Source of the DNA: a virus
Direction: 5' to 3' (one strand)
Virus record (IMG/VR): IMGVR_UViG_3300036768_000595
Span: 1-36,935 of that record
Length of the DNA: 36,935 bases
Under the pieces are notes generated by a model that did not search any database, was not told the DNA's origin, and saw only the letters and a program-made list of their open reading frames with translations. How positions within the stretch are numbered: the stretch's first letter is position 1; each line of letters starts with the position of its first letter. This document shows, in pieces, positions 13,745-21,483 of the stretch. A program made the position numbers and the translations under genes.

Positions 13745-14386
13745 ATGGCAACAATTAATTACGTTACGCTAAAATTTCCTGAGATACTTTTTAAGTATAT
13801 TGAAAAAATTCAAGAAACACCAAACTTTATCGTTTACCGTTACACTCACCGTCCAGGTATAATATTTAGAATACCTCACGGTGTAAAAACAGATGACGTT
13901 TGTCATTTCTTTTTGGAACACGAAATCAATTTGTCCAACACGCTAAAAACCGGAACGCTTACTTTAAAAGTTCAAGTTACTATTGTGCCTTGTCACATGG
14001 GAGTTTTTTCAGGATTTGAAAAATTACCTGGAACTTACAAAACTAAATGGTATGATGAAGATGAGTATAAATATGGTTATGAAATATTTGTTCCTGATTA
14101 CGATCGTGGAACTAAAAGAGTAGTTCCTATCCCTGTTGGAGGTAAAACAAATCTTTATGAATACCTGAACGAAATACTATTTAAACAAAATGAAAATCTC
14201 GACATTGTCAGTGAGTATGCTGTTAATCTTGGTTGCAAAAAAGAAGAATTAAAAGATAAAGTTGTATTTGCAATAGCCCCTGAATATAGTTCAAAGATGA
14301 ACACAGAAAAAAGCAAGAAAGCATTTCATGAAACTCAATTACTTTTTGATTTTTTATCTAATCAAAATCTTCAATTGATGCCATAA
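13745..14386 (+). CDS. Hypothetical protein, 213 aa, in an AT-richer block
   Basis: 213 residues, alpha/beta, soluble, not recognised. A first part (1-85) has strands around FIVYRYTHRPGIIFRIPHG. The middle has acidic/aromatic patches (WYDEDEYKYGYEIFVPDYD), and the C-terminus is helical (KKAFHETQLLFDFLSN). Codons look more A/T-ending than in the replication genes before it. With the short genes that follow it may be accessory cargo acquired separately. Confidence 0.6.
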   Translation: MATINYVTLKFPEILFKYIEKIQETPNFIVYRYTHRPGIIFRIPHGVKTDDVCHFFLEHEINLSNTLKTGTLTLKVQVTIVPCHMGVFSGFEKLPGTYKTKWYDEDEYKYGYEIFVPDYDRGTKRVVPIPVGGKTNLYEYLNEILFKQNENLDIVSEYAVNLGCKKEELKDKVVFAIAPEYSSKMNTEKSKKAFHETQLLFDFLSNQNLQLMP

Positions 14387-14397
14387 TTGAACGACTG

Positions 14398-14556
14398 ATG
14401 AAAATGTTTCCCAGAAAGTCAAAAAAGATGACTACGAAAAAACAAATTGCTCGGCAACTCCGCCAAGGTAAAAAGCCTAACCCCATTGACAACATCATTG
14501 GCAAATGGCCTGGAGATGAAAGTCTGGAGGATTTATTGAAAATGCTTAAAAGTTAA
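14398..14556 (+). CDS. Small protein with GKWPGDE motif, antitoxin-like
   Basis: 52 residues from ATG 14398 to TAA 14554-14556. It has a basic start (RKSKKMTTKKQIARQLRQ) and then NPIDNIIGKWPGDESLEDLL. The NPxxxxIGxWPGDE pattern is common in small bacterial proteins annotated as antitoxin-like or hypothetical. No toxin gene is evident next to it. Regulation of the adjacent genes or neutralisation of a host toxin are both speculative. Confidence 0.55.
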   Translation: MKMFPRKSKKMTTKKQIARQLRQGKKPNPIDNIIGKWPGDESLEDLLKMLKS

Positions 14557-14572
14557 ACTAAACGAAATAACT

Positions 14573-14740
14573 ATGAACTATCTAATTGTAACAAACAAAT
14601 ATGAACCATTTTACACAAACTGGTTTGATGCTGACAATGATTTTAATAAGGAATTGGGAATGATTGTGTTTAACCTGCTATCGCATAAGTACACAACCGA
14701 TGGGAAAACTTGGTATGATATATTTCAAGATCATCTTTAG
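14573..14740 (+). CDS. Small conserved phage protein, 55 aa
   Basis: 55 residues from ATG 14573 to TAG 14738-14740, 16 bp after the previous gene. The pattern KYEPFYTNWFD, then GMIVFNL, then KYTTDGKTWYDI and DHL, is one I associate with tiny Bacteroidota phage proteins of unknown function. Aromatic residues make up a quarter of the chain, suggesting a compact beta fold. Confidence 0.6.
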   Translation: MNYLIVTNKYEPFYTNWFDADNDFNKELGMIVFNLLSHKYTTDGKTWYDIFQDHL

Positions 14741-14775
14741 GAAAAGTAATTTTGAAAAAAACTAAATCAAACGAT

Positions 14776-15066
14776 ATGAATAATATAGAAAAATGCCCTA
14801 CATGCGGTGCTCCGGCTAAAATGACATGGAGCGGATTAGACCTTGTTGCAGAAAGTGGTGATGAAACACTCGCTTCAAAACATTACGAGTACCAGCCCAA
14901 TGGCAACAACACGGTGTTAGTGCCAAGCGGCCCGCAGGAATTTAAAGACACGGTTTCAGAAGCGTTGGAAGAAACCAGAAAGGATTTTTGTATATGGTAC
15001 TACGCTCAATCACAACCACTGGACGCTAATAAAGTATTTGAATGGTTTCATGCACGGAAAAACTAA
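14776..15066 (+). CDS. Hypothetical protein with a zinc-ribbon-like CxxC
   Basis: 96 residues from ATG 14776; a TTG at 14752 would add eight residues. The N-terminal CPTCGAP is half of a zinc ribbon, but a second CxxC is missing (one later Cys only), so metal binding is doubtful. The remainder is acidic with a helix (FKDTVSEALEETRKDF) and a Trp-rich end (WYYAQSQPLDANKVFEWFHA). The next gene begins inside or just after its 3' end. Confidence 0.55.
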   Translation: MNNIEKCPTCGAPAKMTWSGLDLVAESGDETLASKHYEYQPNGNNTVLVPSGPQEFKDTVSEALEETRKDFCIWYYAQSQPLDANKVFEWFHARKN

Positions 15067-15712
15067 ATTGAAAGTATTAATTGCTTGTGAATACTCAGGC
15101 ATAGTCAGGGATGCCTTCTCTCGATTGGGTCATGATGCCTGGTCGTGTGACTTACTACCTACCGAAAGTGAATTGACAAAAAAAGAAGGTAAACATATTC
15201 AAGGCGATGTTTTGAATGTGTTGAATGATGGATGGGACATAATGATAGGCCATCCGCCTTGTACATACATAAGTTATGCAGGTGTTCATGTTTGGAACAA
15301 GCCTGGTCGTGTGTTTAAACGACTTGAAGCCTTAAACTTTTTTGCGAAACTATGGGAAGCTCCGATACCTCACATTTGTTTGGAAAATCCTAAAAGTTGC
15401 GCATCACCTGTCATTGCAAAGTATTCTCAAGAAATACAACCTTACTATTTCGGTGACCCGCATTTAAAAACTACTTGGTTATGGCTTAAGAATCTTCCTC
15501 CATTGACTTACTCAATGTCTTCCGATTTATTCACAACTAAAACAGCAACCGAAAGACCAGAACCGATAAGTATTGATAACACCGAAAGAAAAAAGAAACG
15601 ATATTTTACAGAGTCAACTTATTCAGCAAAAGAACGTGCAAGGTTTTGGCCTACTGTAGCTGAGGCTATGGCAACTCAATGGACTCTGTATTTGTGCGGT
15701 GGTGAAAACTAA
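15050..15712 (+). CDS. Cytosine-C5-type DNA methyltransferase-like protein
   Basis: About 220 residues from ATG 15050. A TTG at 15068 gives the more usual family start (M)KVLIACEYSG and removes the 17-bp overlap. Motifs: ACEYSG (SAM loop, residues 12-17), D34 of SCDLLP, GHPPC (C71, motif IV-like nucleophile) and LENP (E112, motif VI-like). The C-terminus (KKRYFTESTYSAKERARFWPTVAEAMA) matches phage methyltransferase-like proteins that lack a large target-recognition domain. It may methylate phage DNA against host restriction. Activity is inferred because the full set of C5 motifs is not obvious. Confidence 0.75.
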   Translation: MHGKTKLKVLIACEYSGIVRDAFSRLGHDAWSCDLLPTESELTKKEGKHIQGDVLNVLNDGWDIMIGHPPCTYISYAGVHVWNKPGRVFKRLEALNFFAKLWEAPIPHICLENPKSCASPVIAKYSQEIQPYYFGDPHLKTTWLWLKNLPPLTYSMSSDLFTTKTATERPEPISIDNTERKKKRYFTESTYSAKERARFWPTVAEAMATQWTLYLCGGEN

Positions 15713-15719
15713 ATAAAGC

Positions 15720-16358
15720 ATGGTAAAACCAATACACATTTTAAACATTGACTGCATGGAATACATGAAAACCGTGCCAGATAAACACTTTGACCTTGCC
15801 ATTGTTGACCCACCGTACGGTTTAGATATTGCTAACAGTCCAAGAATTTGTTTAGATAAAGGCATTAAAGGCAAGGATTGGGATAAAATAAAACCAAAAG
15901 CTGATTATTTTAATGAACTGTTTCGTGTTAGTAAAGAACAAATTATTTGGGGTGGCAACTACTTTGTCGAATTATGGCGGTCACCTTGTAAGGGCTTTAT
16001 AGTTTGGTACAAATTTCAACCAACACCAAGTTTTGCCGATTGTGAGTTCGCTTGGACATCATTTGATAAGCCAGCAAAATGCTTCAACTTTAGATATTAC
16101 GGAAATTTAGAAGGCGACACATCTGCAACAAAAAAAATACATCCAACGCAGAAACCTGTTGATTTGTATAAATGGCTCCTTAAAAACTATGCCATTGAAG
16201 GCATGAAAATATTGGACACCCATTTAGGTAGCGGCTCTATTGCAATTGCTTGCCATGATTATGGATTTGAATTAACTGCTTGTGAAATTGACAAAGACTA
16301 TTACGATGCAGCAGTTAAAAGGTACTCTAATCACATTGCCCAAACTTCATTGTTTTGA
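15720..16358 (+). CDS. DNA N6-adenine/N4-cytosine methyltransferase
   Basis: 212 residues. The catalytic DPPY is at 30-33, HPTQKPVDLYKWLL lies in the second half, and the SAM-binding DTHLGSGS at 166-173 takes the place of FxGxG. With the catalytic motif first and the SAM motif last, this is the beta-type (permuted) order. DPPY favours adenine-N6. No restriction endonuclease accompanies it, so it is an orphan enzyme, probably protecting phage DNA. It starts 7 bp after the C5-like gene and forms a pair with it. Confidence 0.92.
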   Translation: MVKPIHILNIDCMEYMKTVPDKHFDLAIVDPPYGLDIANSPRICLDKGIKGKDWDKIKPKADYFNELFRVSKEQIIWGGNYFVELWRSPCKGFIVWYKFQPTPSFADCEFAWTSFDKPAKCFNFRYYGNLEGDTSATKKIHPTQKPVDLYKWLLKNYAIEGMKILDTHLGSGSIAIACHDYGFELTACEIDKDYYDAAVKRYSNHIAQTSLF

Positions 16359-16412
16359 TGCGGTTGTGGCTAAACAGATACAAACGAAAAACCTTATATT
16401 TACTTCAAAATT

Positions 16413-16552
16413 GCCGCTAACGTATTGGGTATTGTAGCATGTGGGAGCTTCACACGCCAACCGCTTGGCGAAAATAAGGAAAGTAAGGGATGCGGAAAAC
16501 CCTGAAATTGAACGGAGGTAGCCCACTTGCTAACAATACCAAGTTATGGAGG
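16413..16552 (+). ncRNA. Structured element with long closing stem before terminase genes
   Basis: No good gene lies between 16359 and 16580, but the sequence folds strongly. GGTATTGT (16428-16435) pairs with ACAATACC (16533-16540), AGCA (16436-16439) with TGCT (16528-16531), and GTGGG (16441-16445) with CCCAC (16522-16526). That gives 17 pairs with one bulge and one mismatch. Inside are CGCCAA-CCGC-TTGGCG (16455-16470) and AGGG...CCCT (16486-16503). TAAC/GTTA outside may extend the stem. It could be a small RNA, a MITE-like insertion or part of the packaging site. The strand is assumed from the surrounding transcription. Confidence 0.5.
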
Positions 16553-16580
16553 TTGCCCGATTAGGAAAACCTGAAAAACT

Positions 16581-16775
16581 ATGTTTCCAGACTTTGAAAA
16601 ATTCACATTACTGGAACAAAGTGAAACGACTACTACAAGCGGCACTACCTTCAAAGCAAATTCCAATTTTTATTTAACTTTGTTTCAGAAAAACATCAGA
16701 AACAAATGCCATTCGAAAAAGGAAAGACACCGGAAGGCGCAATTCCCTTCAAAAAAGGGCAATCAGGTAACTTAG
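16581..16775 (+). CDS. Doubtful 64-aa ORF across the late promoter
   Basis: ATG 16581 opens 64 codons, running through the promoter-like TAACTTTG and 70 bp into the next gene. The first half (MFPDFEKFTLLEQSETTTT) looks protein-like, the second half is a Lys/Arg-rich read-through of non-coding sequence. Probably not translated as a whole; listed for completeness. Confidence 0.2.
   Translation: MFPDFEKFTLLEQSETTTTSGTTFKANSNFYLTLFQKNIRNKCHSKKERHRKAQFPSKKGNQVT
16675..16682 (+). promoter_or_regulatory. Putative late promoter (TAACTTTG -7 box)
   Basis: A perfect match to the Bacteroidota TAnnTTTG -7 box, 24 bp before the first packaging gene. No clear TTG lies at the expected -33 distance (CTTC/TTCAAAG only), which may point to activator-dependent late transcription. 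Confidence 0.55.
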
Positions 16776-17083
16776 CCGGTCGCCCAAAAGGAACCCGAAA
16801 TCTTTCAACATTATTGCGCGAGATGCTGGAGCAGGAAATCACGGTTACAACAGAAGACGGGAAAACTGAAAGGAAGAAGCTCCAGGAGGTCTTAGTTAGT
16901 AAGCTGATAAAGAAAGCTGTGAAAAAAGAGGATTTACGTGCAATCCAGGAGATATTTGACCGCACAGAAGGAAAACCTGCGCAGATGATAAGCGTTAACA
17001 CAATATCGCCGGAAGAAGTGAGGGAATTATTCCCCTTCGGAAAAGATGAAGAAGATAAACCCGAACCTGAAAGCACTACATGA
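16706..17083 (+). CDS. Small terminase subunit candidate, DUF5681-like
   Basis: 125 residues. The N-terminal FKKGQSGNLAGRPKGTRN is the DUF5681 signature. It is followed by a helical domain (LREMLEQEITV, LQEVLVSKLIKKAVKKEDLRAIQEIFDRTEGKP) and an acidic tail. Proteins of this type lie immediately before large terminases and are taken as the DNA-recognition (small) subunit. Its 3' end overlaps the large subunit gene by 38 bp. It is the first gene after the putative late promoter. Confidence 0.75.
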   Translation: MPFEKGKTPEGAIPFKKGQSGNLAGRPKGTRNLSTLLREMLEQEITVTTEDGKTERKKLQEVLVSKLIKKAVKKEDLRAIQEIFDRTEGKPAQMISVNTISPEEVRELFPFGKDEEDKPEPESTT

Positions 17084-18203
17084 TGCCTATGTCAATGGCA
17101 AGTACGGGTGCGTGTTGGAGGGTTCGAGTCGCAGTGGAAAAACATTTTCTGGCATAGATTTCCTCGTATGGCTGTGCTCAACACACACTGACCTCATCAT
17201 TAACATCTTCAGGCCTACCTACGAATCTTTCAAAACAACACTTTACAATGACTTCAACAGGCGATTGCCTGACTTTGGCATTGCCTCACCATTCATAGCA
17301 CGTAAAGAGGTAAAGACGTTTTACCTTTTCAGCAATAAAATAACTCTTATTGGTTGCGAAGACCCGGCCAAGTTTCAGGGCGTTATGTCTGATATTGCCT
17401 TCTTCAACGAGGCTATGGACATGAGCTACGATGCGTTCGCACAGGTTACAATGCGGTGCCAACGGTTCTGGTGGATGGATTACAACCCTAAATTCTCAGA
17501 CCATTGGATATATGATAAGGTTATACCGCGTGATAATGTTTCTTTTTTCCACAGCACGTTTAAAGACAATCCACATGTTAGCAGGACTGAATATGAGACA
17601 CTCATGAGTTATGAGCCCACGGAAGAAAACAAAAAACGAGGAACTGCCGATGAATACAAGTGGCGTGTTTTCGGCCTCGGCCTTCGAACATCACCGGAAG
17701 GGCAGATTTTTCCGAATGTTTTATTCATTGAAAAATTCCCTGAAAACGTTGAAAACATCTTTTTTGGCCTCGATTTCGGATACACTAACTCACCGAGTGC
17801 GCTCGTAAAATGTGGCATACAAGGTGAAAATCTTTTTCTCGAATTACTTTTTTACGCCCCCACTCCATCGCCTAATGATTTGATACCGGTTTTAAAAGTT
17901 TGCGGGAAAAATTATATTTGGGCCGATCCTTCTGGAGAAGCAGGTGGCAGGGGCATGATAACGGAATTGCGAAAAGCCGGTTTTAACATCTTAGCTGCAA
18001 ACACTTTTCCAGGGTCAATTAACTACGGCATCGCCAAGATGAAAAAGTACATAATCAACATCGTTGACCATCCGGCAGCGAGAAGAGAGCAGCAGAACTA
18101 TGTGTATGCAAACGTAAGGGGCATACCGCTTGACAAACCGATAGATGATTTCAACCACTTCTGGGATGCAGCGCGCATCGCATTACTTTCAACTGTTAAA
18201 TGA
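17046..18203 (+). CDS. terL: Terminase large subunit
   Basis: 385 residues, somewhat short but complete. ATPase: Walker A GSSRSGKT at 26-33 and Walker B-like DIAFFNEA with E122. Nuclease: D243 in GLDFGYT, D294 in WADPSGE and D374 in HFWDAARIAL. It belongs to the PBSX/Terminase_3-like group. It cuts concatemeric DNA and pumps it into the prohead through the portal encoded next. The start overlaps the small subunit gene by 38 bp in another frame; the stop overlaps the portal start (ATGA). Confidence 0.95.
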   Translation: MKKINPNLKALHDAYVNGKYGCVLEGSSRSGKTFSGIDFLVWLCSTHTDLIINIFRPTYESFKTTLYNDFNRRLPDFGIASPFIARKEVKTFYLFSNKITLIGCEDPAKFQGVMSDIAFFNEAMDMSYDAFAQVTMRCQRFWWMDYNPKFSDHWIYDKVIPRDNVSFFHSTFKDNPHVSRTEYETLMSYEPTEENKKRGTADEYKWRVFGLGLRTSPEGQIFPNVLFIEKFPENVENIFFGLDFGYTNSPSALVKCGIQGENLFLELLFYAPTPSPNDLIPVLKVCGKNYIWADPSGEAGGRGMITELRKAGFNILAANTFPGSINYGIAKMKKYIINIVDHPAARREQQNYVYANVRGIPLDKPIDDFNHFWDAARIALLSTVK

Positions 18204-19372
18204 GTAACATAATTCAACGTATAACTAATCTATGGCGCAGGCGCGTTGGCAATGTGTGGTTTTATCCGATTCGCGGTAACAGCTTTGAAAAGGTTGACCC
18301 GTTGCTTTCGTATTTGCAAATACCTGAAGTCAACGCTGTCGTTAACATGAAGGCCAACTCCTTCAGCAATGTTTTGTTTGAAGGAACAAGCAGCGCAGAT
18401 AAGCAATTAATCACACTGTTAAATCAACCGAACTGGTATCAATCAGGAAAGGAGTTCTTGTTTCAGACAAAAGTTTTTCAGGAAATTTTCGGAAACGAAT
18501 TTATCTATGTACTAAGACCTTTTGCCATGCAGGATGTGAAGGCTTTGTATAGCCTTCCTAAAAACCTTTTCAAGGTCGAATACACGTCTAAGTTGCCCTA
18601 CTTTCTAACTGATAAGCCTCAAGTAAAATACAGCTACATGGGTCCCATGGGTGAATGGAAAGAACTTGACAGTGAGAATGTCATTCACCTTGCCGGTGCT
18701 CGCATTAACTACACTTCGTTCACGGATAGCAAAAACCTGATGGCTACATCACCGATGGATTCACTTGCTGTGAACATTAACAATATCAGGATGGCGTACG
18801 AAACACGTGGTGTATTCTTGCGCAACAGGGGTGCAGTTGGTATCCTTTCAAACGAAGGTAAGGACGGAATTGGCAACCCGTTTCCTTTTAACCAGGAAGA
18901 AATTGACAGGTTGCAAGAACTGTATCGCAATTACGGTAGCCTTGATGGCCAATATCAAATTATTATATCGAATCAGTCAGTCAAGTGGCAACAGATGGCA
19001 ATTGCACCTGATAAACTTGGATTGTTTCAGGAAGTGGATGCAGACTTTGACAGGATATTGGATGCGTTTGGTGTGCCGGGTGACTTATTTGTTCGCAAAC
19101 AAGGAAGCACGTACGAAAACCAAAAACAGGCTGAACTTGGTCTTTACGTTAGGACTATAATACCTGAAATGAACGAATGGATAGCCGGCATCAATGGGTA
19201 TTTTGGCACTACAATTACCGCATCGTATGCACACCTGCCTGTGTTTTCTGATGAACAATTAAAGAAAACTAAGGCGCTTTCCGAGATTGTAAATGTTTAC
19301 AGCCAACTGCTTGCGCAGGGGATTATTACAAAAGATGATTATCTTCGCGCAGTAGAAGGATATTTAATTTGA
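18200..19372 (+). CDS. Portal protein
   Basis: 390 residues, HK97-type portal in length and order. Recognisable parts are LQIPEVNAVVNMKANSFSNV near the N-terminus, VIHLAGARINYTSF in the middle, SPMDSLAVNINNIRMAYETRG, and GVPGDLFVRKQGSTYENQKQAELGLYVRTI before the C-terminal helices. It forms the dodecameric channel at the capsid vertex. It is coupled to terL by ATGA. The C-terminus (LSEIVNVYSQLLAQGIITKDDYLRA) is the usual crown-like helical end. Confidence 0.9.
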   Translation: MSNIIQRITNLWRRRVGNVWFYPIRGNSFEKVDPLLSYLQIPEVNAVVNMKANSFSNVLFEGTSSADKQLITLLNQPNWYQSGKEFLFQTKVFQEIFGNEFIYVLRPFAMQDVKALYSLPKNLFKVEYTSKLPYFLTDKPQVKYSYMGPMGEWKELDSENVIHLAGARINYTSFTDSKNLMATSPMDSLAVNINNIRMAYETRGVFLRNRGAVGILSNEGKDGIGNPFPFNQEEIDRLQELYRNYGSLDGQYQIIISNQSVKWQQMAIAPDKLGLFQEVDADFDRILDAFGVPGDLFVRKQGSTYENQKQAELGLYVRTIIPEMNEWIAGINGYFGTTITASYAHLPVFSDEQLKKTKALSEIVNVYSQLLAQGIITKDDYLRAVEGYLI

Positions 19373-19379
19373 ATGACCT

Positions 19380-19487
19380 ATGAAAAAGGAAAAAAAGGTT
19401 TCAAAAAAGATGTTTAAATTCATTAAGGAAAAAGAACTTGAAAAACATGGACAACTTGTTTCCAAAAAAGATAAAAAGCAGGGCTGA
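19380..19487 (+). CDS. Possible 35-aa basic peptide between portal and protease
   Basis: ATG 19380 to TGA 19485-19487 gives a Lys-rich helical peptide (MKKEKKVSKKMFKFIKEKE and onward). It overlaps the protease start by about 40 bp in another frame. It fills the only gap in a tightly packed stretch, where some related phages carry a tiny gene. Low-complexity A-rich DNA could equally give such an ORF by chance. Confidence 0.35.
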   Translation: MKKEKKVSKKMFKFIKEKELEKHGQLVSKKDKKQG

Positions 19488-20259
19488 ACGTATTGCGTGG
19501 CTGTCAAAAAACAGTCAATTCGTAATTGACTGCAAGAAGTCTGCTATAAAAGTAGCTGACCCTATAGGTTGTGCGTTTACGTTGTTAAATGACAACGGTG
19601 TTGCGATAAAGAATCTTAGTGAACTTAAACCGAAGTCTGTTGATAGGATTAAAGTTCGTGCAGTTATCAATACCACTAAATTGTTGGACTCACACATGGA
19701 CGTCCACATTGACCAGTTGTGGAATAAGTCGCTGAAAGAAAACCGGAAGAATTATCTTGTTAGGGAGCACAACTTCACTTTCGATGGCATCATAAGCGAT
19801 GACGTGCATGCTTTTGTGAAGCAGATGACGTGGAATGAGTTGGGATTCAGTTTTCCTGGCAATACGCAGGCATTGATTTACGATGCTGTGATAAACCGGA
19901 GCGATAATCCGTATATGTTCGAAAAGTACCTTGAAAACAAGGTTCCTAACCACAGTGTAGCGATGCGCTACATTAAAGTGCATTTAGCCGTTAACGACCC
20001 GCAATATCCTGAATATGAAAACTGGGAGAAATACTATCCTGTTATAGTTAACCCTGAGATGGCAGATAATGCAGGGTATTTCTTTGCGGTTACGGAAGCG
20101 AAAAACATAGAAGGCAGTGCAGTTGTGGCTGGCAGCAACTTCGCCACACCTACGTTGTCAGTTGAGGAAAAAAGTGAGCCGGTAGTAGCCACTCACAAAA
20201 AGGAGCCGATTAAAGTCACTCCGCAAGAGTTGCTGAAGTATTATCGATTAAGGATTTAA
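19447..20259 (+). CDS. Prohead protease (HK97/S78-like)
   Basis: 270 residues from ATG 19447; a TTG nine bases upstream is an alternative. The strand motif DSHMDVHIDQLWN (about 81-93) corresponds to the 'DSxxDxxxPGA' region of S78 proteases. VPNHSVAMRY holds the His-Ser pair (H169, S170), and REHNFTFDG adds another conserved His. The Pro/Val/Lys-rich tail (after 220) may be cleaved or act as scaffold. It matures capsid subunits and fits between portal and capsid. The catalytic assignment is by motif only. Confidence 0.82.
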   Translation: MDNLFPKKIKSRAERIAWLSKNSQFVIDCKKSAIKVADPIGCAFTLLNDNGVAIKNLSELKPKSVDRIKVRAVINTTKLLDSHMDVHIDQLWNKSLKENRKNYLVREHNFTFDGIISDDVHAFVKQMTWNELGFSFPGNTQALIYDAVINRSDNPYMFEKYLENKVPNHSVAMRYIKVHLAVNDPQYPEYENWEKYYPVIVNPEMADNAGYFFAVTEAKNIEGSAVVAGSNFATPTLSVEEKSEPVVATHKKEPIKVTPQELLKYYRLRI

Positions 20260-20270
20260 ACAACAAAAAC

Positions 20271-21479
20271 ATGGACGAAAAAGAAATTAAAGAACTAATG
20301 GATGGAATATCGAAGAAGAACAGCGAAGCCATCCGTGATGCTGTTGAAGAAGCAGCTAAGGGTTTGATGAAAACCAGCGAATTTGAGCAGTTGATGAAGA
20401 ATTACGGTCTTGAAAAAGAAACCGTTAAAAAACTTCTTGATGCTGTTGAAAAACAAGGCATCGAGATTACGCAGTTGCGTGAAGGTGAGAATAAATCAGA
20501 TAAACAAAAAACCTTGCATGAAGTTTTGCAGCCACACGCAGAGGCATTAAAGCGGGTACATGATACCGGCAGAGGAAGTGTACGCTTTGCATTGAAGGCT
20601 GATGTAACGCGTTCGAGCATAGCTAACTCAACACTTGCTATGCGTGAAACTGAAATCGGGCAGTTGCCTACGTTGCAACCGCAGTTGATGAACTTGTTCT
20701 CACGCGGTACTGTATCACCAAACAACAATGGAGTTATACGTTACTTTGAGCGCACGTCAGTAACAAATGCAGCCGCGCCTGTTAGTGAAGCATCCGTCAA
20801 GCCAGAGAGTGCGTTTACTTGGACTGAGAAATTCGCGCGCATTGAAACCATTGCGCACTGGGTTCCTGTAACCAAGCAGTCTTTAACTGACATTGATTTA
20901 ATGGCTTCCGAAATTGACGATTTGCTAAGGCTTTATCTTTCGCTTAAAGTTGACCAGCAGTTGTACGATGGAAGTGGAACCTCACCGGAGTTGCGTGGTG
21001 CTTACACAGCTGCTCCTACTTTTGTAGGTACACCGTATCAAACTACTGCACCAACAATCTATGATTTGATTGTGACAGTTGCGAGCGACATCAACAAAAA
21101 CAAAGACAGTCTATATTCAGCAAACATTGCGTTGATGAACCCGGACGATGTGCTGAAGTACAAACTCGCAAAGGGTAGCGACAATCATTATCTGTTACCT
21201 CCATTCGTAGGCGGTGATGGTAACTTGATTGCCGGTATTCAGGTGATACCTACTGCGCGAGTAACTGCGAACACGATGCTTGTTGGCGATTTCCGCTTCG
21301 GTCGTGTGTTCCAAGATGGCGATGTTATTATAGAGGCTGGACTGATTGACAACCAATTCGTGAAGAATATGGTGACAATTCTTGCTGAAGTTAAGCTATG
21401 CCTCCGCATCAAGGATGTAAATGTTGATGCCTTCCGCAAGGTGACCAACATAACCAACGCATTAAATGATATAGCATAA
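20271..21479 (+). CDS. Major capsid protein, HK97 fold
   Basis: 402 residues. Residues 1-100 are a charged coiled-coil region (delta/scaffold-like, likely removed by the protease). From about 110 the typical HK97 sequence follows: RETEIGQLPTLQPQLMNLFS, TWTEKFARIETIAHWVPVTKQSLTD, LKVDQQLYDGSGTSPELRG (E-loop and spine helix region), and NIALMNPDDVLKYKLAKGSD. It ends FRFGRVFQDGDVIIEAG and FRKVTNI. It builds the icosahedral shell. Confidence 0.93.
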   Translation: MDEKEIKELMDGISKKNSEAIRDAVEEAAKGLMKTSEFEQLMKNYGLEKETVKKLLDAVEKQGIEITQLREGENKSDKQKTLHEVLQPHAEALKRVHDTGRGSVRFALKADVTRSSIANSTLAMRETEIGQLPTLQPQLMNLFSRGTVSPNNNGVIRYFERTSVTNAAAPVSEASVKPESAFTWTEKFARIETIAHWVPVTKQSLTDIDLMASEIDDLLRLYLSLKVDQQLYDGSGTSPELRGAYTAAPTFVGTPYQTTAPTIYDLIVTVASDINKNKDSLYSANIALMNPDDVLKYKLAKGSDNHYLLPPFVGGDGNLIAGIQVIPTARVTANTMLVGDFRFGRVFQDGDVIIEAGLIDNQFVKNMVTILAEVKLCLRIKDVNVDAFRKVTNITNALNDIA

Positions 21480-21483
21480 GAAA

